17,470 nt of DNA from Planctomycetota bacterium (GTDB taxonomy: Bacteria; Planctomycetota; J058; J103): positions 1 to 17,470 of the forward strand of contig RFJN01000139.1 of NCBI GenBank assembly GCA_003694875.1, in the 5' to 3' direction. The position numbers and the translations under genes were made by a program. Of the stretch, positions 1-7,101 are shown piece after piece (within the stretch, counting starts at the first letter, position 1; the number at the start of each line of letters is the position of its first letter). Below the pieces are notes generated by a model. The model saw only the letters and a program-made list of their open reading frames with translations. It was not told the origin of the DNA and made no database searches.

Positions 1-84
1 GCCAAACTCAGGGTAGTTGCACGGCCATTTCTCCCTGGAGCCGAAGGCCTTGGCCTGCCCACGAATTGAAATCAACAAAAAATA

Positions 85-101
85 TAGACATAATATTGAC
101 T
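85..101 (+). promoter_or_regulatory. Putative operator, degenerate copy of the window's 17-base motif
   Basis: TAGACATAATATTGACT matches the motif found at 7982 and 16704 at 12 of 17 positions (against the 7982 copy) in the same orientation. It sits in an AT-rich island (about 66-100) inside otherwise GC-rich DNA. Its last bases form the likely -35 box of the first operon. Two AC(A/T) steps are 11 bases apart. Operator function is inferred. Confidence 0.4.
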
Positions 102-124
102 GTTCGGCTCCGAGCAGCTACAGT
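96..124 (+). promoter_or_regulatory. Probable sigma-70-type promoter of the first operon
   Basis: TTGACT (96-101) and TACAGT (119-124) are separated by 17 bases. A start of transcription near 131 would leave a short leader containing the ribosome site GGAAGGA (141-147) and the ATG at 153. The -35 box overlaps the putative operator, as expected for a repressor site. Confidence 0.4.
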
Positions 125-152
125 CCTGTCACACCCAGGTGGAAGGAACACC

Positions 153-932
153 ATGTGCCCAACCATGACCGCGGCCGGTCTCGGTCTTCTCGTGCTGACC
201 TCGTCCGCCTGGGCGGAGCCCGACCCCGTCGAGATTGTCCGGAGGGAGGGCCGCGCCTACGCGGTCGATTCCGGCAAGCACCTCTATACGGAGCACCACG
301 TCGAGCGCTGGGAGGCGGGGCGCCACGTCGCTTCGGAGGTCCTGTACAAGACACCGACGGGGCGGTTGCTATCGCGCAAGCAGATCGATTATCGTCACGG
401 CGTCACCGCGCCGTCCTTCTCCTGCACGGACGTACGCACCGGCTCCTTATCCGCTTCCCGGTGGACGAAGGAGGGCTTCGTGCTGAGCTTCCGCGAGGAC
501 CGCTCGTCGCCCCTGGAGTCCGCGAAGCTGGAGGACCCGGGCCGGCTGGTGATCGACGCGGGGTTCGACCACGCCGTGCTCGAGAGCTGGAAGCAGCTGC
601 TCGCGGGGACGACGCTGAAGTTCCGCTTCGCCGTCCCGAGCGAGCTCGACGGGTTCACCCTGACGCTGCGCAAGACCGACATCGTGGTCGAGGACGGGCG
701 GCGCATCCTGCGTCTGCGCATGGAGCCGGACAGCATCTTCGTCAGCCTCTTCGCCGACGCCGTCGTGCTGGACTACGACCTCGAGGGAACGTACCTGCGG
801 CGGTACGTGGGGCTCTCGAACATCAAGGACGATGAAGGCGAGCTCCGCGACGCCCGGATCGAGTTCGGCCCGCTCCGCGTTCGCAAGGAGGTCGCTTCTT
901 TGCTTCGGCCAGCCGGCGGTGGCTCGCGATGA
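153..932 (+). CDS. Secreted protein of unknown family, first gene of the operon
   Basis: The product has 259 residues. The ATG at 153 is chosen because GGAAGGA lies 5 bases upstream and because it opens directly into a Sec signal peptide (hydrophobic residues about 7-20, cleavage likely after SAWA), giving a periplasmic protein. The mature part is beta-rich with alternating charged and hydrophobic residues and no membrane helix; it reads like a conserved periplasmic or lipid-contacting domain, but I recognise no named family. The stop overlaps the next start (ATGA at 929-932), so it is translationally coupled to the membrane-protein genes behind it. Position at the head of an operon with DUF2177 and DUF1295 genes suggests a role in envelope stress or photooxidative stress; this is inference. 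Confidence 0.8.
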   Translation: MCPTMTAAGLGLLVLTSSAWAEPDPVEIVRREGRAYAVDSGKHLYTEHHVERWEAGRHVASEVLYKTPTGRLLSRKQIDYRHGVTAPSFSCTDVRTGSLSASRWTKEGFVLSFREDRSSPLESAKLEDPGRLVIDAGFDHAVLESWKQLLAGTTLKFRFAVPSELDGFTLTLRKTDIVVEDGRRILRLRMEPDSIFVSLFADAVVLDYDLEGTYLRRYVGLSNIKDDEGELRDARIEFGPLRVRKEVASLLRPAGGGSR

Positions 933-1300
933 GGGCCGCGGCGCTCACAGCCGAGCCCCTATTCGGGCGCTACGACCCGCGGACGAACCGGAGGTACGCG
1001 GTGGCGCTTCTCGTGTGCCACCAGGCCGCATGGTGTGCGCTTGTCCTCGGCGCGCGGGCCGGACCGCTCGCGTACGCAGCCGGCGGCACCCTCGGGGTTC
1101 TCGAGATCACAGGCGGGGCCTGGGGTTTCCTGGCGATCGGCGTCGGCTGGGCGCTCGCGATCGCCGTCCTTCTGCGCTCGGTCTCCGGTCCCGGTTCGCG
1201 TCGTCGTGGGGCTGATCCCGGAGGCCAGCGACCCCCGGAACGAGACCCTGCCTCTCGCCGGCAACGACGCAGGAGAACGGTGTGTCGCGGCCGTCGCTGA
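929..1300 (+). CDS. Small membrane protein, unknown; C-terminal frame doubtful
   Basis: The product has 123 residues. The start overlaps the previous stop (ATGA). Residues about 22-45 and 55-82 form two hydrophobic segments, so this is likely a small inner-membrane protein. From about base 1187 the reading frame loses its GC-rich third positions and becomes a run of arginine, proline and glutamine codons, while the frame starting at 1188 keeps GC-rich third positions. This suggests a frameshift near 1187, or that the true protein ends earlier. The 3' end overlaps the GTG of the next gene by 19 bases. No family recognised. Confidence 0.55.
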   Translation: MRAAALTAEPLFGRYDPRTNRRYAVALLVCHQAAWCALVLGARAGPLAYAAGGTLGVLEITGGAWGFLAIGVGWALAIAVLLRSVSGPGSRRRGADPGGQRPPERDPASRRQRRRRTVCRGRR

Positions 1301-2478
1301 GTTGGTCGGGGGCCGGCGTCGCCGTGGCACTCGTTCTTGCATCGGGGCTCGGTGCTCTGGCTCAGGCTGCGTTCGATCCAGCGCGCCGGGCGGAGGAGTA
1401 CGCCTACGAGCTCGAGCTGCGCGACGAGGAGACCACCGCGCTCACCGAGGTCCTCAGGTGGCTTGGCCGCGAGCGCCAGGCCATGGCCCAGAAGATCCGC
1501 GACGGCGAGATCACGGGCCGCCCGGCCCTCATCGCCGAGCGGCAGCGGATCGCGGAGGGGCTGACCGCGCGTCTCGCGGCTGCCCTCCCTCCCGACAAGG
1601 CGAGCGCGGTCGTGGTCGACGATCTGCTGCCCAGCGGCCCTCCCCTCAGTTGGGTGTTGGAGCTCGAAGCGCGTCACACCTTCAAGCAGGGCTTCGAGGA
1701 GGGGCCGGGACGCCTCTCGACCACGAGGACGGGCTTCTCGACGAGGTTGCTCCTGCCTCTCGGCAAGGGCCGCCTGGTGTTCTTCCGCCTGGGAGCGCAT
1801 CGAACGCGCTACGTGATGGAGAACGCCTTCGAGCTCGATCCGCTCTCGGGCGACCCGCTCGAGATCGCCTGGGGTGGCTCGATCTCGCTCGGCGTTCAAC
1901 CCTCGCTGACCGAGCGGATCTCAGCGCTGGTGGTCGGCAGCGCCCGGATCAACGTCGAGGACGGCGCAGAGGCCTTCGACGGGCTGACCGGCGGCGGCGT
2001 CGTCGGGGGGCTCTATCGGTTCAACGAGCAGGTCTCACTGGGTGTCGGGGTGAGCATCCGGACGCAGCTCGAGGATCGGGCCCAGATTGTCCCGATTCCG
2101 CTCGTCCAGCTGAACCTCCCGGTGGGGGAGACGTCGGAGATTCGCGTCGGCTTTCCCGACGGAATCCGCCTCGTCCACCGCCCGATCCCGAGTCTCGAGC
2201 TGTCGGCCGGGCTCGGGTTCGACGGCGCGTTCGGTACCACTGACACCCGCTTGGACGAGCGCGGGTTCGCTCCCGGCGGGGTGATGCGGACGAGGGCCGT
2301 TCCGCTCGAGCTCCGGGCGCAGTGGACCCCGGTTCCGCGACGACTGACGATCTATGGCGGGGTCGGGCTCGTCGTCTATCAGAAGCTGGAGATCGACGAT
2401 CGCAGCGGGCGCGGGCTCACGGACGATCGCGTAGACCCCGCGCTGTCGCTGTTCCTCGGAGCTCGCCTCTCTCTGTAG
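1282..2478 (+). CDS. Putative outer-membrane beta-barrel protein
   Basis: The product has 398 residues. GTG start at 1282 with AGGAG six bases upstream (1271-1275). A signal peptide (about residues 1-29, ending near LGALAQAA) is followed by a charged alpha-helical, possibly coiled, region (about 33-105) rich in Glu and Arg. From about residue 118 to the end there are repeated amphipathic strands with alternating aromatic or aliphatic residues and Gly, and the protein finishes with the strand ALSLFLGARLSL, a typical outer-membrane insertion-type end. It resembles DUF6268-like barrels, but I cannot confirm the family. It follows two secreted or membrane genes with overlap and precedes a 130-base gap, so it probably belongs to the same transcript. 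Confidence 0.75.
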   Translation: MSRPSLSWSGAGVAVALVLASGLGALAQAAFDPARRAEEYAYELELRDEETTALTEVLRWLGRERQAMAQKIRDGEITGRPALIAERQRIAEGLTARLAAALPPDKASAVVVDDLLPSGPPLSWVLELEARHTFKQGFEEGPGRLSTTRTGFSTRLLLPLGKGRLVFFRLGAHRTRYVMENAFELDPLSGDPLEIAWGGSISLGVQPSLTERISALVVGSARINVEDGAEAFDGLTGGGVVGGLYRFNEQVSLGVGVSIRTQLEDRAQIVPIPLVQLNLPVGETSEIRVGFPDGIRLVHRPIPSLELSAGLGFDGAFGTTDTRLDERGFAPGGVMRTRAVPLELRAQWTPVPRRLTIYGGVGLVVYQKLEIDDRSGRGLTDDRVDPALSLFLGARLSL

Positions 2479-2546
2479 CCGACGCCCAGTCGGCCATGCG
2501 CGGTCTTCTGACCGTCGCTGGCTGCGGGGCTCGCGCACACAGGGCG

Positions 2547-2562
2547 GAACGGGCGCCCGTTC
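2547..2562. repeat. Perfect 16-base palindrome in the gap before the DUF2177 gene
   Basis: GAACGGGCGCCCGTTC reads the same on both strands. It lies in the 130-base gap between the barrel gene and the DUF2177 gene. As RNA it could form a six-pair stem with a GCGC loop, without a following T run, so it is a poor intrinsic terminator. A dimeric regulator site is possible. Confidence 0.4.
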
Positions 2563-2608
2563 TTCGAGTACCGTGGAAGCCCACAGCAAAGGCGTCGGGG
2601 AGGCGGGG

Positions 2609-3064
2609 ATGAGCGAGGCGAGCCACGCCGGGGATCGAGCCGACGGGCAGAGCCACCGTCGGTTCCTGGCGATCGCGGCAGCGACCGCCGCAGTCGCGGT
2701 CCTGCTGCTGGGGCTCGATCTCGTCTGGCTCGGTGTCGTCGCGAAGGGTCTCTACGATCGCGCGCTGGGACCGCTCCTGCGAGAGCCGGTCCACTGGCCG
2801 GCCGCACTCGGCTTCTACGGCTTCTACGTCGGCGCCATCGTTGCGACCGCGGTAGCGACGGCCCGGTCGGTCCGCGTCGCGGCGGCGCGTGGCGCCGCGC
2901 TCGGGCTCATCGTCTACGCGAGCTACGAGCTGACGAACTTGGCGGTGATTGCCGGGTGGCCAGCCTCGCTCGTACCGGTCGACGTGGCCTGGGGAGTCGC
3001 GCTGACGGGAAGCGTTTCGGCCGGGGGGGCCTGGGTGAAGCTCCGGGTCATGGACAGGCGGTGA
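2609..3064 (+). CDS. DUF2177 family integral membrane protein
   Basis: The product has 151 residues. ATG at 2609 is preferred over the GTG at 2573 because GGGGAGG (2597-2603) sits 5 bases before it. There are four predicted membrane segments, with family hallmarks LDLVWLGVVAKGLYDRAL near the N-terminus, the central FYGFYVGAIVAT, and YELTNLAVIAGWP followed by VDVAWGVALTG. DUF2177 proteins have no assigned biochemistry that I know of, but they recur beside DUF1295, cyclopropane synthase, photolyase and LitR genes in light-induced loci. The stop overlaps the next start (GTGA at 3061-3064), so it is coupled to the acyltransferase. Confidence 0.88.
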   Translation: MSEASHAGDRADGQSHRRFLAIAAATAAVAVLLLGLDLVWLGVVAKGLYDRALGPLLREPVHWPAALGFYGFYVGAIVATAVATARSVRVAAARGAALGLIVYASYELTNLAVIAGWPASLVPVDVAWGVALTGSVSAGGAWVKLRVMDRR

Positions 3065-4122
3065 GCACGTTCCGCCCCTTGCCGACCCTCGTGCTTCCGG
3101 GCGAGTCGTTTGCCGGACGCTGGGGGCGGCGTTCGGTGTCGGTGTCCCTCGTCCTGGTGCTCGCGGCGATCCTCTGGGCTGGAGCGCTCTTTTGGCTGGC
3201 GCTCGCGGGGTTCGTCGATCTGGTGCGAGGCGGCGGACGTCGCTGGGGGCGCGTGCGGTGCGTGGGCTTCTTCGGGTTGTTCCTCGCCTGTGAGGTCGCG
3301 GGGCTGATCGGGGCGGCGGCCCTTTGGCTGGGGACCGCCGCGGGCGCGCTCGTACGACCCGAGACCTACTTCGCGTGGAACGCGGCGCTTCAGCGCCCAT
3401 GGTCGGGCGCGTTGTTCTGGGGAGGCGCCCGGATCTTCGGCTTGAAGCTCGCGGTCGAGGGGAACGACGTCGTGCTCCCCGCGCCGTTCATTCTGCTCGT
3501 TCGACACTCGAGCACCGCCGACACCGTTTTCGCGGCCGCGCTCGTCGCGAACCCGCACCGGATCCTGCTTCGCTACGTCCTCAAGCGCGAGCTCCTGTGG
3601 GACCCCTGTCTCGACGTGGTCGGCCGCCGGTTGCGCAACGCCTTCGTCGACCAATCGGGCCGGAACCCCGCGCGGGAGCTCGAAGCGGTGGCCGGTCTCG
3701 CGCGAGGGCTCGGGGACCGTGACGGCGTCCTGATCTACCCGGACGGCACCCGCTTCTCGCCCGCGAAGCGAGCTCGCGTGATCGCGAAGCTGCGCGAGCA
3801 GGGAAAGGAAGACGCCGCCTGCGCCGCCGAAGCGCTTTCGCACGTGCTCCCGCCGCGGCCCGGCGGGACGCTCGCGCTGCTCGAGGCCGCACCGGACGCC
3901 GATGTCGTGACTCTGGTGCACACCGGCCTCGAAGATGCGTCGAGCTTCAGACGGTTCTGGCGGGGCGCTGTGGTAGGGGCGACGATTCGCGTGCGGTTCT
4001 CGCGAGTTCGCGCAGGCGAGATCCCGGCCGGGGACCGCGTCGCGTGGCTGCACGAGCGCTGGGCCGAAGTCGACCGCTGGGTCGAGGCGCAGCGCGCACA
4101 GGAAGGGGAGGGCCGGTCGTGA
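3061..4122 (+). CDS. PlsC-type 1-acyl-glycerol-3-phosphate acyltransferase-like membrane protein
   Basis: The product has 353 residues. The GTG at 3061 overlaps the DUF2177 stop; an upstream open frame exists but would run over the DUF2177 coding sequence. Two hydrophobic regions (about residues 27-53 and 68-97) anchor it in the membrane. The catalytic HX4D motif is seen as HSSTAD (H149, D154) and the acceptor-phosphate motif as YPDGTR (226-231). The likely role is transfer of an acyl chain to a lysophospholipid or a related lipid. It lies between the DUF2177 and DUF1295 genes with overlapping ends, which suggests membrane-lipid remodelling as part of the same response. Exact acceptor unknown. 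Confidence 0.85.
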   Translation: MSTFRPLPTLVLPGESFAGRWGRRSVSVSLVLVLAAILWAGALFWLALAGFVDLVRGGGRRWGRVRCVGFFGLFLACEVAGLIGAAALWLGTAAGALVRPETYFAWNAALQRPWSGALFWGGARIFGLKLAVEGNDVVLPAPFILLVRHSSTADTVFAAALVANPHRILLRYVLKRELLWDPCLDVVGRRLRNAFVDQSGRNPARELEAVAGLARGLGDRDGVLIYPDGTRFSPAKRARVIAKLREQGKEDAACAAEALSHVLPPRPGGTLALLEAAPDADVVTLVHTGLEDASSFRRFWRGAVVGATIRVRFSRVRAGEIPAGDRVAWLHERWAEVDRWVEAQRAQEGEGRS

Positions 4123-4907
4123 GTATGCCGTGGCTAACGCTGCTACCGGGGAGCGCCGCGGCCGTCGCCGCGATGATGGTAGCACTGTGGCTCACGAGCC
4201 TCGTGAAGCGCGACGTGAGCATCGTCGATCCCTGGTGGTCGATAGGCTGCCTCGTCGTAGCAGTCCGCACGGCTCTGGCCAGCGGCCTGACGCCGGGGCG
4301 GCTGCTGCTGCTCACGCTCGTGACGCTCTGGGCGCTGCGCCTCTTCTGCTACCTGCTCTGGCGAGGCTGGGGTGAGCCCGAGGATCCCCGATACCAGGCG
4401 TTTCGCGAGCGATACGGTCCGGAGCGTTACCGCTGGCTGAGCTTGTTCCAGGTCTTCATGCTGCAAGGGGTCCTGATCCTGATCGTCTCTGCGCCGCTTC
4501 AGGTCGCGCTTACAGCGCCGACACCGGACCCGATCCGTTGGAACGACGGGCTCGGGCTCGCCCTCTTCGCGCTCGGGTTCGGGTTCGAGGTCCTCGGGGA
4601 CTGGCAGCTCGCGCGCTTCAAGTCTGACCCGGCCAACCGTGGTCGCGTTCTCGACCGGGGCGTCTGGCGCCTCACCCGACACCCGAACTACTTCGGTGAA
4701 GCCACGCTGTGGTGGGGCCTGTGGCTGTGCGCCGTGGACGCGCCTGGAGGCATCGTGAGCGTGTTCGCCCCTGCGCTCATGACCTTTCTTCTGCTGCGGG
4801 TCTCGGGCGTGCCGATGCTAGAAGAACAACTGAAGAAGACCAAGCCCGCGTACGCCGAGTACATCCGTCGGACCTCAGCCTTCTTCCCGCGGCCGCCTCG
4901 CGACTGA
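4119..4907 (+). CDS. DUF1295 / steroid 5-alpha-reductase-like membrane protein
   Basis: The product has 262 residues. The GTG at 4119 overlaps the acyltransferase stop (GTGA) and has GGAAGGGGAG (4101-4110) upstream; an ATG at 4125 is the alternative. It has about seven hydrophobic segments and family landmarks: SIVDPWWS near residue 35, WGEPEDPRYQAFRERYG near 85-100, and the C-terminal RHPNYFGEATLWWGLWL (about 187-203) ending RRTSAFFPRPP. The fold is that of DUF1295 and isoprenylcysteine methyltransferases; its reaction is not established. Members are frequent neighbours of DUF2177, lipocalin and light-regulated genes. Last intact gene of the operon. Confidence 0.9.
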   Translation: MSMPWLTLLPGSAAAVAAMMVALWLTSLVKRDVSIVDPWWSIGCLVVAVRTALASGLTPGRLLLLTLVTLWALRLFCYLLWRGWGEPEDPRYQAFRERYGPERYRWLSLFQVFMLQGVLILIVSAPLQVALTAPTPDPIRWNDGLGLALFALGFGFEVLGDWQLARFKSDPANRGRVLDRGVWRLTRHPNYFGEATLWWGLWLCAVDAPGGIVSVFAPALMTFLLLRVSGVPMLEEQLKKTKPAYAEYIRRTSAFFPRPPRD

Positions 4908-4994
4908 AGCACTCCGGCCTGGGCAACTGCGTCAGCTCGTCTGCTCGGCGGATCGAAGGCGGTGCAGGCAGCGACGAAGAGGGCGAGATCCCCC

Positions 4995-5060
4995 CAGCTG
5001 TTCGCCGTCGATCCGAACGGCTACGTAATCGAGGTCCAGCGGTTCTTCGGTCCAGGATGA
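4995..5060 (+). pseudogene. C-terminal scrap of a VOC/glyoxalase-type gene
   Basis: The plus strand encodes QLFAVDPNGYVIEVQRFFG and then a stop (5058-5060), in the same frame as the DUF1295 gene but after its stop. The pattern DPNGYVIEVQRF is the last strand of vicinal-oxygen-chelate proteins, including the metal-binding Glu. Only about 35 codons lie between the DUF1295 stop and this piece, and there is no start and no domain body, so it looks like the remnant of a deleted gene. The match rests on one short motif. The rest of the stretch 4908-5101 holds nothing else I can name. Confidence 0.4.
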
Positions 5061-5078
5061 AGCCGTAGGGCGGACGGC

Positions 5079-5120
5079 CATCGCGAGAACACCGCGTAAG
5101 GTCATCGCGAAAACACGGCG
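5079..5120. repeat. Imperfect direct repeat at the end of the PQQ pseudogene
   Basis: CATCGCGAGAACACCGCG (5079-5096) and CATCGCGAAAACACGGCG (5103-5120) match at 16 of 18 positions with a 24-base period. The second copy covers the last codons and stop of the minus-strand propeller pseudogene. It is probably a small tandem duplication that extends past the gene end. Confidence 0.45.
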
Positions 5121-6397
5121 CTCTTCTTCTTCGGCTCGTCCTCCTCCGTCTGCGTCCGGCAGCGGTAGAGGGCCAGCGCGTTCTTGCTCGCGAACCACGA
5201 TGGTGTGGCCGGCGACGGCAAGGTGAGCCCACGTCCGGGCATCGGCGACTCGCGCTTCGTCGAGGACCTGGTAGCTCGAAGGGTCGGCCGCGATCCGGCG
5301 CAAGAACCCGCTGTCGTTGAGCGCGAGGAGGCGATCGCCGCGCGCCACCAGAGACCAGTAGTTGTCCCCGGTCGGCGGCGATGTCCAGGCCGGCTCCCCG
5401 CGAGCAAGGTCCATGCACACGAACCGGTTCGTGCGGCTGAAGGAATATCGGTGCCCGTCGACCCGCACCGGCGACGTCATGTAGCCCTGCGTGCGGTGAT
5501 CCCAGAGCTTCTTCGCCGTGAGCTTGCCGTCGCTCGGGTCAATACGCAGGAGCTGCGCCGTGCCGCCGTAGGTGGCGGTGAACACGGTGTCGCCCCGGAC
5601 CAGCGGCGTGAGATGTTCATGCCGCGAAAGGCCTTGATCGGCCGCCGCCAGCGGACGCTCCCGGTCTCCGGGTCGACACCGGCGAGCTCGGCGCGGGTCT
5701 GTACCACCAGCTGGGCCTCGCCTCAGATCTCCGCGAGCACGAAAGACGAGAACGCGCTTTCGTTCATGCCGCCGCCGTCCTCGAGTGCGCGCCACAGGAC
5801 CTCGCCGGTCTTCTTGTCGAGCTTGACGAGCGAGGCGGCGGCCTGCACATGGACGTAATCGCCGGCGACCAGCGGCGAGCAGCTGAGCCCGAACGCGGGC
5901 AGGTCGGTGCCGAACCGTTCCATGAAGTCGCATCGCCATACGACGTCGCCGGTCTTCGCGTCGAGGCAGACGAGCACGTCGCGCATGCCCCCCACGTAGA
6001 GACGTTTGCCGGCTTCGTCGTGGGCCGGCGTCGATCGCACCCAGGAGCCGTTCTTCCGCGCGAAGAAGGGCACGCTCATCGACCCGCCCCAGCGCGCGGT
6101 CCAGACGGGACTACCCGTCTGCCGGTCGAAGGCGCGCACGATCTCTTCGCGCTTGCCGCGCGTCTCGACCGTGAAGACGCGGTCTGCGGCGACGATGGGG
6201 CCGGCGTAGCTCGGGCCGAGGTCGGCGACTCGCCACGCCAGCGCGAGATGTTCTCTGAAGCTCTCAGGCCAGGCTGCGCTCGCCTTCGCGCACTGGCCAT
6301 CGCGCGTCGGTCCCCGCCACTGGGGCCATGTCGCCGCGTCGTCGTCGCCGATCGCTGGGAGTGGCGCAGCCAGCACACACGCCACGGCGATCAACAC
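5102..6397 (-). pseudogene. PQQ-like beta-propeller secreted protein, broken by one stop and two indels
   Basis: Read from the GTG at 6397 the product starts with a signal peptide (residues 1-16) and the motif WPQWRGPTRDG, followed by propeller repeats with the W-x-x-x-x-G pattern (DAKTGDVVWR, DKKTGEVLWR, DPETGSVRWR). Lesions: an in-frame TGA at 5723-5725; a one-base loss near 5612, where restoring a C rebuilds AFRGMNILTPLV; and one extra base near 5183-5186, where removing an A rebuilds VREQNALALYR. The repaired protein would have about 430 residues and end at 5102. It starts 21 bases after the lipocalin stop and is the third gene of that unit. Relatives are secreted quinoprotein-like or BamB-like propellers of unknown substrate. 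The lesions could be sequencing errors, but three in one gene favours decay. Confidence 0.75.
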
Positions 6398-6418
6398 GTC
6401 TCGGCGTCGAACCCTGGG

Positions 6419-7099
6419 CTACTCGCTCTCTCTTGCTTTCAGTGGACTGCTGCTATCGGCCGTCGGTTTCGGGGCGACCCCGTGTCGAACCCGAATGAGC
6501 TCGCCGGTGTCGAAGCCCCAGGCTGCGACCTTCTCCTCAAGCTTCGCCAGGAGCTGCGCGTCCAGCGCAGGCTCCCGCGCCAGAAACCACAGGTAGCCGC
6601 GCGTGGGACCGCAGACGACTGACCAGCGGTACTCCGGATCGAGCGCGATCACGTGGTACCCGCCATAGAACGGCCAGAAGAACGTGACCGAGAGGCTGCC
6701 GCGGTCGGCTTGCCCCTGGAGCGTGGCCTCGCCCTCGACCTCGTTCCACGCTCCCTCTTCCGGATCGTAGCCGCGGTTACGCACCCCGATCTTCCCGTCG
6801 TCGAGGAGAGTGTACTCCGCCGAGACGTCGACGAGCCCGCGCTCGAAGCTGTGGTCGAGCCTCGCGATCTCGTACCACCGTCCCGCATACCGGGACACGT
6901 CGAAGTCGCCGACCGGCTCGAGCCCCCTGGGGATTCCCGTGCAGCCGGCGAAGAGCAGCGGAGCGAGGGCCACGCAGCCTGCGACGAGTAGCAGGGCGAG
7001 GGCCAACGGGGCCGGGCCATGCAGGGGTCTCCAACGGGGCCGGGTCGCCTTCGCGTTCGGTGCCACAGGGATCTCCTCCGCAGCTCTGATCTGGCTCAT
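6419..7099 (-). CDS. blc: Blc-type bacterial lipocalin, probable lipoprotein
   Basis: The product has 226 residues from the ATG at 7099, two bases after the TPR stop. A GTG at 7066 has a better ribosome site (GGAGGAG at 7 bases) and may be the real start; it removes eleven residues. A hydrophobic segment ends in the lipobox LFAGC (Cys at about 53), so it is probably lipidated and exported. The lipocalin signature follows as YAGRWYEIARLDHSFERGL (about 71-89); later motifs include YTLLDDGKIGVRNRGY, the strand FFWPFYGGYHVIALD and YLWFLAREP. Family members bind lysophospholipids or fatty acids and respond to envelope stress. Here it sits between a TPR lipoprotein and a PQQ propeller, downstream of the strong 17-base motif, consistent with a photooxidative stress role (inference). 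Confidence 0.9.
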   Translation of the reverse strand: MSQIRAAEEIPVAPNAKATRPRWRPLHGPAPLALALLLVAGCVALAPLLFAGCTGIPRGLEPVGDFDVSRYAGRWYEIARLDHSFERGLVDVSAEYTLLDDGKIGVRNRGYDPEEGAWNEVEGEATLQGQADRGSLSVTFFWPFYGGYHVIALDPEYRWSVVCGPTRGYLWFLAREPALDAQLLAKLEEKVAAWGFDTGELIRVRHGVAPKPTADSSSPLKARESE

Positions 7100-7101
7100 G
7101 T

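Noticed and set aside
1..84. Possible gene end or RNA gene at the left edge
   Set aside because: No motif, hairpin with T run or family match was seen; only an AT-rich promoter-like stretch begins near 66.
5723..5725. In-frame TGA in the propeller gene read as selenocysteine
   Set aside because: Two further indels disrupt the same gene, and I saw no selenocysteine insertion hairpin or redox motif at the site.
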